Shown one piece after another: positions 1-5,153 of a stretch of DNA of 5,153 nucleotides (positions within the stretch are counted from its first letter, which is position 1; each line of letters starts with the position of its first letter). The notes beneath the pieces were generated by a model, which worked only from the letters and a program-made list of their open reading frames with translations, had not been told where the DNA came from and searched no databases. The stretch spans positions 1 to 5,153 of the forward strand of contig JAFWLX010000095.1 of assembly GCA_017510875.1 (NCBI GenBank). The letters run 5' to 3'. The stretch is from Atopobiaceae bacterium. Lineage in GTDB: Bacteria > Actinomycetota > Coriobacteriia > Coriobacteriales > Atopobiaceae. The position numbers were made by a program, and so were the translations under genes.

Positions 1-469
1 ATGCGATGGTGTAGAAGACCATGCCTACGACGGCGGCTGCGCTCAAATAACCAGTTACGACAATGGAGACGGCGCCAATCACGGCCGTGAGGATGCCCCA
101 AAACGGGTTGATGAGGATGATGGTGGAAGCAATGGTGGCCACGCCTTTGCCACCACGAAAACCATGCCAAAAGGGAAAGATATGCCCAAGCGTGGCGCCA
201 AGGCCTGTGAGGGACGTTGAGGTTAGCCATTCAAGCTGGGGAAACACACGGCTCATTATGAGTACGGGAACGAGCGTCTTAAGAATGTCACCCGCCAGGC
301 ACGCAAGTGCCGCCGGTGTGCCCAGCTCGCGTCCAATGTTTGCCATGCCAGGGTTGCCGTCACCAAGATCGAATGCCGACTTTCCGGCAGCACGTCTGGA
401 AACGAGCTCGGCAGTGAGCAAGCACCCAAACAGATATCCAACCACAACACAGACAATGCGGGCAAGCAT
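1..469 (-). CDS. PlsY-like glycerol-3-phosphate acyltransferase family protein, 3' end cut by the window
   Basis: Reading leftward from the ATG at 469, the frame is open for 156 codons to the window edge; the family is usually about 200-220 residues, so the C-terminus is missing. PlsY proteins are inner-membrane enzymes that move an acyl group from acyl phosphate to glycerol-3-phosphate, the first step of phospholipid synthesis. Seen here: hydrophobic segments near residues 3-22, 52-73, 84-100 and 112-156; a motif-1 region GDGNPGMANIGR at 36-47; and the glycine-rich loop GHIFPFWHGFRGGKGVAT at 95-112, which is the glycerol-3-phosphate binding signature. The start is supported by GGAGAGGA (475-482) five bases upstream. 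Oddities: canonical family members have GSGN where this has GDGN (Asp37), and the usual GSIP-type motif in the first helix reads GCLLTAE. The family call is firm. Whether it is the main PlsY or a divergent paralogue is open, so no symbol is given. It has its own promoter and is probably unrelated to sucrose use. Confidence 0.85.
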   Translation of the reverse strand, partial: MLARIVCVVVGYLFGCLLTAELVSRRAAGKSAFDLGDGNPGMANIGRELGTPAALACLAGDILKTLVPVLIMSRVFPQLEWLTSTSLTGLGATLGHIFPFWHGFRGGKGVATIASTIILINPFWGILTAVIGAVSIVVTGYLSAAAVVGMVFYTIA

Positions 470-498
470 AGCGATCCTCTCCAATGGCTGCACGTATT

Positions 499-526
499 AG
501 TATAGCGATGAAGCGATACGCTGCAA
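499..526 (-). promoter_or_regulatory. Sigma70-like promoter of the PlsY-like gene
   Basis: On the minus strand, a -35 box TTGCAG (521-526) is separated by 16 bases from a -10 box TATACT (499-504). The -10 matches TATAAT at five of six positions and the -35 matches TTGACA at four of six. Transcription would start near 491-493, giving a short leader of about 23 nt that contains the GGAGAGGA ribosome site. It lies just beyond the hairpin that ends the sucrose genes, as expected for a new transcription unit. Inferred from sequence only. Confidence 0.6.
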
Positions 527-545
527 CAAGAGTGACACATCGAAA

Positions 546-588
546 CCGAGGGGACAGTCACCCTGCACGCAGCGGACTGTCCCCTCGG
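546..588 (-). terminator. Long perfect hairpin after the hydrolase gene; likely terminator or intergenic repeat
   Basis: Arms at 546-559 and 575-588 (CCGAGGGGACAGTC and its exact complement) form a 14-bp perfect stem around a 15-base loop. Within the loop, CTGC and GCAG could pair a little further. On the minus strand the stem begins six bases after the hydrolase stop codon, the usual place for a terminator. However, only three T residues follow (TTTCGATG), and on the plus strand no T-run follows at all. A strong stem with a weak U-tract fits either a less typical terminator, an mRNA 3'-end stabiliser, or a copy of a dispersed palindromic repeat. I recall GGGGACAGTCC-like hairpins as frequent between genes in some gut actinobacteria and other genomes, but this was not checked. 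Confidence 0.55.
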
Positions 589-594
589 CTGTAA

Positions 595-2124
595 CTAGCA
601 GACGTTGAGGAATTCGAAGCGGCCCATCTCGTAGGCGTAGGTCTTTGCCGCCGAGAAGGTGGAAGTTACGCTGAGGTTGGTAATCTCTTGAGGCCACCAG
701 CGGGTGGACATGGTGTGTTCTCCGCCGTTGAGATAGATCTCCACGGCGCTCGTATCCACCACCATGCGAAGGCTTTCGAGCTTGCCTGCCGAGAGTTCGT
801 TGAGTGGCAGACGGCGCACGGTGCGGTAACCGCCGGCGATGCCGTGGAACGCAAGCTCAAGCATGTCGCCTATTACCACGAGCTCAAGGTCGGCGTTGAG
901 CATAAGACGACCTTCGCCCTCGATGCCCTCCAAGAACACGTCGGCCGTGCCGTTGGCGAACTTGGCACCTGTGGCCCCGCAGATGCAGAAGGCATCGTAA
1001 TTGCTTGTGCCCAGCTTGCCGCACGAGTCAGCAGCACCCTCGTGAGTAAACTCGACGCATGCTCCGTGCAGGGCGTCGTACTCCTCGACTGGCCACTGGC
1101 AGATCTTGCCGGCGTCGTTGAGCGAGAGCTCGCGCGCCCACGTGAGGGTGTGCAGCCATTCGTAGGTGGGCACCTGATATTGGAGCTCGATGTCTGGCAG
1201 TCCCATCCAGCCAACGAGCAGCTGACGGCCCTTCTCGTCGGTAAAGACCTGTGGCGCGTAGAAGTCGAAGCCGTAGTCGAGTTCAACAAAGGTGTTCTCG
1301 TCAATGCAGCCATAGGGCTTCTTGGCATCCATGAGTTCCTTGTCGCCCTCGAGCAGGTCGATGACGGTACCCTCAACGGGGAAATAGCCGGAATTGAAGT
1401 TGTTTTGGAACTTGGTCACCTGGCTGGGAACGCCTTGCGGACACACGAAGAAGAACTCGCGACCGCCTAGCGTCACGATGTTGGGGCACTCCCACATGTA
1501 GCCAAAGGGTTCTCCCGAGATGGTGGTGCAGGAGCCAGCCAACTCCCAGTCGTTGACGCCGTCGGGGCTCTTGTACAGCAACATGGCGGGATGGTCGTCC
1601 ATGGTGCGAGCGCCAAGGAGCATGTTCCAGCGATCGTTTTGCCACCAGACCTTGGGGTCGCGCACATGGCACGAGCAGTAGTCGGGATACCCGTCGTTGC
1701 CCAGTACAAGCTGGCGATCCGAGAAGGTCCGACCGTCCTTGTTTATCACGAGCGTCTCGTTGGCCTGACGCCCATCGTAGTCGTAGTTGTGCTCGCCAGG
1801 CTCAAGCACGTTGCCCGTGTAGTAGCACCACATCTCGCCGTCTCGAACGACCGCAGAGCCGGAGTAGGAGCCGTTGGCATCGAGTTCCATCTCGGGGATA
1901 ATGGCGCCGCGATGGAACTCCCACGTAATGAAGTCGCGCGTGGTCCAATGGCCCCAGCCGTGACCGGGCCATGGCCAGCGTGGCGCATACTGATGGAAGA
2001 TGTGATACTCACCGTTGAACTGGCACAGACCATTGGGGTCGCTCAGCCAGCCCACAGCCGTTTGCAGGTGGAACCCAAGTCGCCAGTTGTGTTGACGGTA
2101 GTCCAAGTTTACGTGCATCTGCAT
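595..2124 (-). CDS. scrB: Sucrose-6-phosphate hydrolase (glycoside hydrolase family 32)
   Basis: A 509-residue cytoplasmic GH32 enzyme expected to hydrolyse sucrose-6-phosphate to glucose-6-phosphate and fructose. The N-terminal five-bladed propeller (about 10-345) carries the three family acid motifs: WLSDPNG at 26-32 with nucleophile Asp29, RDP at 155-157 with the transition-state stabiliser Asp156, and WECPN at 211-215 with the acid/base Glu212. Other family landmarks are GWGHWTTRDFITW (56-68), SGSAV (88-92), FYAPQVF (288-294) and LLVGWMG (302-308). The rest (about 350-509) fits the C-terminal beta-sandwich. Length is normal and there is no signal peptide, which fits an intracellular role with a PTS. 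The start at 2124 is preferred over an in-frame ATG 15 codons upstream because AGAGG lies six bases before it, and the upstream ATG would sit inside the fructokinase gene end. Oddity: motif 1 has Ser28 where Asn is usual. It lies 37 nt behind the fructokinase gene without a terminator, so it is the second gene of that operon. A general beta-fructofuranosidase is the alternative reading. Confidence 0.93.
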   Translation of the reverse strand: MQMHVNLDYRQHNWRLGFHLQTAVGWLSDPNGLCQFNGEYHIFHQYAPRWPWPGHGWGHWTTRDFITWEFHRGAIIPEMELDANGSYSGSAVVRDGEMWCYYTGNVLEPGEHNYDYDGRQANETLVINKDGRTFSDRQLVLGNDGYPDYCSCHVRDPKVWWQNDRWNMLLGARTMDDHPAMLLYKSPDGVNDWELAGSCTTISGEPFGYMWECPNIVTLGGREFFFVCPQGVPSQVTKFQNNFNSGYFPVEGTVIDLLEGDKELMDAKKPYGCIDENTFVELDYGFDFYAPQVFTDEKGRQLLVGWMGLPDIELQYQVPTYEWLHTLTWARELSLNDAGKICQWPVEEYDALHGACVEFTHEGAADSCGKLGTSNYDAFCICGATGAKFANGTADVFLEGIEGEGRLMLNADLELVVIGDMLELAFHGIAGGYRTVRRLPLNELSAGKLESLRMVVDTSAVEIYLNGGEHTMSTRWWPQEITNLSVTSTFSAAKTYAYEMGRFEFLNVC

Positions 2125-2130
2125 GCGGTA

Positions 2131-2139
2131 CCTCTTTCC
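2131..2139 (-). promoter_or_regulatory. Ribosome binding site that fixes the hydrolase start
   Basis: The minus strand reads GGAAAGAGG here, with the AGAGG core ending seven positions from the ATG at 2124 (six bases between). The in-frame ATG at 2169 has no comparable purine run at that distance and overlaps the fructokinase stop codon. This supports the 509-residue reading. Confidence 0.7.
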
Positions 2140-2161
2140 AGAAAAACGGGTGCCTCTGTGC

Positions 2162-3121
2162 CTATGCAAGGTCAGACAGCAGCGCCTCTACGTCCTCGCG
2201 GGACGGCATGGCGGGAATGGCGCCACGCTTGCGCACGCACAGGCTTGCCACGGCATTGCCAAAGCGGGCGAACGCAGCCGCCTCGTCGATGGTGATCTCG
2301 CTGGGCTCCTTGCCGCTCTCGCAGAAGGCGCAAAGGAAGCCACCCCAGAAGGAGTCGCCAGCGCCAGTGGTGTCGACGGCATCCACGCGGAAGCTCTCCA
2401 CGATGCGGGCGCCGTCCTTGGTTGCCACAAACGCGCCGTCAGCGTCCAGGGTAACTACCACAACGCTTGCCCCGCCACGCAGCAGTGCTGCAGCGGCATC
2501 CTCGGGCTCGGTGTAGTCGGTGATGAGCGGGCACTCCTCGGCAGAGATCTTAATGAGGTTCATGTAGGGGAGGATGGAGCGCATCTGCGCGGAGGCGACG
2601 TCGGCACCCGTCCACAGGCTGTCGCGGTAATTGGGGTCGTACGACATAACGCAGCCGGACTTCTTGGCCAGCTTGAGCGCCTCGATGGTTGCCGTGCGTG
2701 CGGGCTCGTCGGTAAGGGAGAGCGAGCCAACATGGAACACGCGGCTGGAAGCGATTACGTCACGCGGGAGCTCGTCGGCGCTCAGCTGTGTGTCGGCACC
2801 GGGCTTGCGAGCAAACGAGAAGGAGCGGTCACCCTGCTCGTCAAGAGCAACGAAGGCGAGCGTGGTAAAGAAGTCGGGGTCGCTCACAAGGCCCGTGCAG
2901 TCGATGCCGTTCTCCTCAATGGTGGCACGCAGGAACTCACCATGCATGTCGGTGCCAACCTTGCCAATGAAAGCGGTCTTGTGGCCAAGGCGCTGCAGTG
3001 CGACGAGGACGTTGGCGGGGGCTCCGCCGGGATTACGCTCGAATAGCTTTTGGCCGTTCGCGGAGACTCCGGAGTCGGTAAAGTCGATGAGGACCTCACC
3101 CAGCGCGGTTACAGAGAACAT
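2162..3121 (-). CDS. Fructokinase, PfkB (ribokinase) family
   Basis: A 319-residue cytoplasmic kinase that should phosphorylate the fructose released by the hydrolase to fructose-6-phosphate, using ATP. The N-terminal PfkB signature is visible around NPGGAPANVLVALQRLG (30-46) followed by FIGKVGTD (51-58). The C-terminal signature DTTGAGDSFWGGFL (250-263) contains the anion hole GAGD and the catalytic base Asp256. DPNYR (162-166) and KISAEE (191-196) are typical of bacterial fructokinases within this broad family and favour fructose over other sugars. Length is normal for the family and all key residues are intact. The start at 3121 is chosen because the protein aligns with the family from MFSVTALGEVLIDF, and an AAAGGAG site precedes it; the longer open frame upstream runs through a terminator region and is not credible. 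It leads an operon with the hydrolase gene, 37 nt apart. Common names are scrK or frk; substrate is inferred from motifs and context. Confidence 0.92.
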   Translation of the reverse strand: MFSVTALGEVLIDFTDSGVSANGQKLFERNPGGAPANVLVALQRLGHKTAFIGKVGTDMHGEFLRATIEENGIDCTGLVSDPDFFTTLAFVALDEQGDRSFSFARKPGADTQLSADELPRDVIASSRVFHVGSLSLTDEPARTATIEALKLAKKSGCVMSYDPNYRDSLWTGADVASAQMRSILPYMNLIKISAEECPLITDYTEPEDAAAALLRGGASVVVVTLDADGAFVATKDGARIVESFRVDAVDTTGAGDSFWGGFLCAFCESGKEPSEITIDEAAAFARFGNAVASLCVRKRGAIPAMPSREDVEALLSDLA

Positions 3122-3131
3122 GATGATCGTG

Positions 3132-3138
3132 CTCCTTT
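3132..3138 (-). promoter_or_regulatory. Ribosome binding site that fixes the fructokinase start
   Basis: The minus strand reads AAAGGAG here, close to the anti-Shine-Dalgarno complement, with about ten bases between the AGGAG core and the ATG at 3121. The frame stays open for another 49 codons upstream, but those codons cross the candidate promoter and operator. This site therefore decides in favour of the 319-residue protein. Confidence 0.7.
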
Positions 3139-3155
3139 CGGGGGGAAACGATTCC

Positions 3156-3184
3156 ATAAAAGTGTATTCAGCATACACCACCAA
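3156..3184 (-). promoter_or_regulatory. Candidate promoter for the fructokinase-hydrolase operon
   Basis: On the minus strand, TTGGTG (3179-3184) and TTTTAT (3156-3161) are spaced by exactly 17 bases, and that spacer is the 17-bp palindrome at 3162-3178. Both boxes are only partial matches to the sigma70 consensus (-35 three of six, -10 four of six), as is common for regulated promoters. A start near 3149 would leave a leader of about 30 nt with the ribosome site inside it. A promoter is expected somewhere here because a strong terminator lies just upstream; the exact boxes are uncertain. Confidence 0.4.
3162..3178. promoter_or_regulatory. 17-bp palindrome, candidate operator
   Basis: The sequence GTGTATTCAGCATACAC has two perfect 6-bp inverted arms (GTGTAT and ATACAC) around a 5-base centre. 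The size and form suit a dimeric repressor such as a GntR- or LacI-family sugar regulator. It sits between terminator and start codon of the operon, within a possible promoter spacer, so a bound protein would block transcription. No regulator gene is present in the window, and a single palindrome could occur by chance. Confidence 0.4.
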
Positions 3185-3201
3185 ACGCGCAGCGGCGTGC
3201 A

Positions 3202-3230
3202 CGTATAGGTAAGCGAAGGGTTTCTGCCAC
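3202..3230 (-). promoter_or_regulatory. Alternative weak promoter upstream of the palindrome
   Basis: On the minus strand, GTGGCA (3225-3230) and TATACG (3202-3207) are separated by 17 bases; each matches the sigma70 consensus at four of six positions. If used, transcription would start near 3195 and the palindrome at 3162-3178 would lie about 17-33 bases downstream of the start. Its -35 box falls in one arm of the second hairpin. It competes with the candidate at 3156-3184, and neither is proven. Confidence 0.25.
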
Positions 3231-3254
3231 CAGTAACGGTGCCGGTGGCAGAAA
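3221..3254 (-). repeat. Second inverted repeat downstream of the EII terminator
   Basis: Arms at 3221-3231 and 3244-3254 (TTTCTGCCACC and its complement) form an 11-bp perfect stem. On the minus-strand RNA it extends by a G-U and a G-C pair, leaving an 8-base loop. Its first three bases on the minus strand (3254-3252) are part of the T-run of the terminator at 3252-3283, so the two structures abut. No T-run follows it, so it is not a terminator in this direction. It may stabilise the 5' end of readthrough RNA or compete with the terminator; the role is unknown. Confidence 0.5.
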
Positions 3255-3283
3255 AAACAGGCGGCCACGTGAGTGACCGCCTG
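3252..3283 (-). terminator. Rho-independent terminator of the EII gene
   Basis: On the minus strand a stem begins 24 bases after the EII stop codon: CAGGCGG, T, CAC pair with GTG, G, CCGCCTG (11 bp including one G-U wobble) around the loop TCAC, followed directly by TTTTTT (3257-3252). The wobble is a pair only in the minus-strand RNA, and the T-run is only on that side, so the direction is clear. It should separate the transporter message from the fructokinase-hydrolase message, with readthrough possible. Confidence 0.9.
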
Positions 3284-3307
3284 CCAAGAGTCGCTATGAA
3301 GCAGTGA

Positions 3308-5153
3308 CTACTTCTTGAGCGTAACGACCTTCTGACCGGCCTTGCAGGCACCGTAGTTCTGCTCGACGGCAGCATAGTCGTCGGTGTTGGTAACGATGAC
3401 CATGGTGGTCGCGGGCTTGCCAGCGGCCTTGATGGCGTCGAGGTCGGCCTCGATGAGGAGCTGGCCAGCCTTGACGGTGTCACCAGCGGCAACCTTGATC
3501 TCGAACGGCTCGCCGTTGAGCTCAACGGTGTCGATGCCGGCGTGGATGAGAATCTCGGTGCCATCGTCGGCCATGAGGCCCACGGCGTGACCGGTGCCGG
3601 CGACCATGGTGATCTGACCAGAGACAGGAGCGTAGATGCCACCCTCGGTGGGCTCGATGGCAACGCCGTTGCCCATGGCGAGCGAAGCGAACACGGGGTC
3701 GGGCACGGTGGTCATGTCGATGCACTCACCGGTCATGGGAGCCACGACGGTGCCGGGGGCGTAGTCGGCGGCAACCTCAGCGGGGGTTGCGGGAGCGGCG
3801 GCCTTGGCGGCCTCGCGAGCGGCAGCGGCCTTGGTCTTCTCGTCGTCCTGATACAGCACCATGGTGACGGCGAAGGATACGGCAAAGGCAACGGCGATTA
3901 CGATGGTGTACTTAACGGCGTCGGCCGTGATGAGGTAACCAAAGAGACCGGTGATGCCATAGGCGATGGAGTACAGGCCGGTGAAGGCGGCGATGGCGCC
4001 ACCAGCAGCAGCACCGCAGATGGCCGCGATGAACGGCTTAAGAGCAGGCAGGTTGACGCCGTAGATGGCGGGCTCGGTGATGCCGAGGAGCGAGGAGATG
4101 CCGGAAGGAAGCGCGAGGCCCTTCTTCTTGGCGCTCTTGGTCTTCACGAAGACGGCGAAGCATGCGGCGCCCTGGGCAACGTTAGCAGCAGAGATGATGG
4201 GGTTGAAGTTGTCGGCACCCTGCGCCACGAGGCCAGCCTCGAGGGCGTTGAACATGTGGTGCACGCCAAGAACGACGGTGATGGGGTATATGGCGCCAGC
4301 CAACGCGCCGCCCAAGCCAAACGGAATGCCCAGCAGGAACTTGAAGAAGTTCATGATGCCTTCCTCGACCCAGGAGAAGATCGGGCCGATGACGACCATC
4401 GTGGCGAGGCCGGTAACCAGAACGGTCACGAGCGGGGTCACGAAGAGGTCAAACATGTCGGGAACGACCTCGTGGAGCTTCTTCTCGAGCTTGCACATGA
4501 GGAAGACGGCCACGACGACGGGGATGACGTGTCCCTGATAGCCCTGCAGGGGTACGGCGCCGAGCAGAGGCACGCCGGGGATGAGGGCGACGGTGGGCAG
4601 GTAGTTAGCGCCCATGATGGCGCCGGAAGTCGCCTCTGCGGCGCTGGCAAGACCAAGGGTCTGCGCGGCGGCCTGGCTGCCGACCTCGAGCGTGCCGAGC
4701 GAGCCGGGGATGGACCAGGCGTTCATGAGGCCGGTGTGGTTCATGACCATGCCGATTACGCCACCGAGGAACTCGTTGCCGCCAAAGACGCGGGCAGCCG
4801 AGAAGCCGATGAGGATCTGCAGGAACACGAAGGATGCGTTGGAGAACGTGTGGATGAGCACGTACCAGGGGTTGAGCTCGAGGGCGCCGCCCATGGCGTT
4901 GTTGATGCCCTCGGTAAGACCCATCATGAGGCCGGAGGCCACGATGGCGGGGATGATGGGCACGAAGACGTCGCCCAGTGCCTTGGTGGCACGCTGGATG
5001 GGGTTGCCCTTGGCGGCCGCAGCCTGCTTGGCGTCGTCGGTGGAGCCCACGGTGATGTTGCCTTGCTTGCAGAACTCGTCAAACACCTTGTTGACGGTTC
5101 CGGTGCCGTAGATCACCTGGAGCTGTCCGGCTGCCTGGAAGTTGCCCTTCGCG
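3308..5153 (-). CDS. Sucrose-family PTS enzyme II, fused IIB-IIC-IIA, N-terminus outside the window
   Basis: The open frame reaches the right edge, giving 614 residues plus stop; most of domain IIB, including the phosphorylated cysteine, lies beyond 5153. A GTG at 5116 is not a start: the 12 codons before it (ending QAAGQLQ) continue the typical IIB tail with VIYGTGTVNKVFDEF. Window residues about 58-437 are the membrane channel IIC, with several hydrophobic helices, FSAARVFGGN (117-126), GVHHMFNALEAGL (296-308) and the sugar-site loop GITEPAIYG (357-365). An alanine-rich linker (438-462) joins a glucose-type IIA (about 465-614) with GTGHAVGL (His522) and ILIHAGIDTVEL (His537, the expected phosphorylated residue). 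It imports a sugar and phosphorylates it, taking phosphate from HPr through its own IIA. The IIC type together with the neighbouring hydrolase and fructokinase point to sucrose, making sucrose-6-phosphate; trehalose or another beta-/alpha-glucoside is less likely. Usual names are scrA or sacP. It ends at a strong terminator. Confidence 0.92.
   Translation of the reverse strand, partial: AKGNFQAAGQLQVIYGTGTVNKVFDEFCKQGNITVGSTDDAKQAAAAKGNPIQRATKALGDVFVPIIPAIVASGLMMGLTEGINNAMGGALELNPWYVLIHTFSNASFVFLQILIGFSAARVFGGNEFLGGVIGMVMNHTGLMNAWSIPGSLGTLEVGSQAAAQTLGLASAAEATSGAIMGANYLPTVALIPGVPLLGAVPLQGYQGHVIPVVVAVFLMCKLEKKLHEVVPDMFDLFVTPLVTVLVTGLATMVVIGPIFSWVEEGIMNFFKFLLGIPFGLGGALAGAIYPITVVLGVHHMFNALEAGLVAQGADNFNPIISAANVAQGAACFAVFVKTKSAKKKGLALPSGISSLLGITEPAIYGVNLPALKPFIAAICGAAAGGAIAAFTGLYSIAYGITGLFGYLITADAVKYTIVIAVAFAVSFAVTMVLYQDDEKTKAAAAREAAKAAAPATPAEVAADYAPGTVVAPMTGECIDMTTVPDPVFASLAMGNGVAIEPTEGGIYAPVSGQITMVAGTGHAVGLMADDGTEILIHAGIDTVELNGEPFEIKVAAGDTVKAGQLLIEADLDAIKAAGKPATTMVIVTNTDDYAAVEQNYGACKAGQKVVTLKK

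Noticed and set aside
63..500. 145-codon open frame on the plus strand
   Set aside because: It is antisense to the PlsY-like frame, whose family motifs are unmistakable.
688..1470. 260-codon open frame on the plus strand opposite the hydrolase gene
   Set aside because: It is antisense to a clear GH32 gene with intact motifs, has no recognisable domain, and such frames arise readily opposite genes with GC-rich third positions.
2125..2161. Possible regulatory element in the fructokinase-hydrolase gap, including a short AGGCAC direct repeat
   Set aside because: The gap is only 37 nt, has no hairpin or promoter boxes, and the two 6-base copies two bases apart are within chance.
1591..2295. 234-codon open frame on the plus strand spanning the hydrolase-fructokinase junction
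   Set aside because: It is antisense to two real genes and has no domain or credible start signal.
2123..3046. 307-codon open frame on the plus strand opposite the fructokinase gene
   Set aside because: It lies antisense to an intact PfkB kinase, shows no family motif, and its start lies at the hydrolase start region; it is a codon-bias shadow.
3122..3268. N-terminal extension of the fructokinase to 3268
   Set aside because: The extra 49 residues have no family counterpart, run through hairpin and promoter sequence, and lack a ribosome site; the ATG at 3121 has one.
1..5153. CRISPR arrays, insertion sequences, tRNA or rRNA genes, riboswitches
   Set aside because: No spaced direct repeats, transposase motifs, terminal repeats or structured RNA signatures were seen; nearly all sequence is covered by four protein genes.

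Overview
The window is a compact sucrose uptake and breakdown locus, with every real gene on the minus strand. Transcription runs from the right edge (5153) to the left edge (1). The DNA is GC-rich with GC-biased third codon positions, yet it carries a PTS permease, a PfkB-type fructokinase and a GH32 sucrose-6-phosphate hydrolase. A GGGGACAGTC-type hairpin lies between genes. From memory, this combination suits a gut-associated actinobacterium of the Coriobacteriia (Collinsella or Olsenella type). That assignment is an inference from style and was not tested.

Layout in order of transcription. (1) 5153-3308: a sucrose-family PTS enzyme II with fused domains IIB (cut by the window edge), IIC and IIA. 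(2) 3307-3122: a 186-nt intergenic region. It holds a strong intrinsic terminator, a second hairpin that shares the terminator's U-tract, candidate promoters, and a 17-bp palindrome that could be an operator. (3) 3121-2162: a PfkB-family fructokinase. (4) 2124-595: a GH32 sucrose-6-phosphate hydrolase that starts 37 nt after the fructokinase stop, so the two are almost certainly cotranscribed. (5) 594-470: a long perfect hairpin directly after the hydrolase stop, then a sigma70-like promoter. (6) 469-1: the 5' part of a PlsY-like membrane acyltransferase, running off the left edge. It appears to be a separate housekeeping-type unit.

How the genes fit together: the EII imports sucrose and phosphorylates it to sucrose-6-phosphate. 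The GH32 enzyme splits that into glucose-6-phosphate and fructose, and the fructokinase converts the fructose to fructose-6-phosphate, so both halves enter glycolysis. The terminator between the EII gene and the two enzyme genes, followed by candidate promoters and a palindrome, suggests that transporter and enzymes can be expressed at different levels.

I did not find an undescribed system. The most interesting points are the altered active-site motif of the PlsY-like protein, the intergenic GGGGACAGTC hairpin, and the layered control region at 3122-3307. All other long open frames, on both strands, look like shadows of these four genes.
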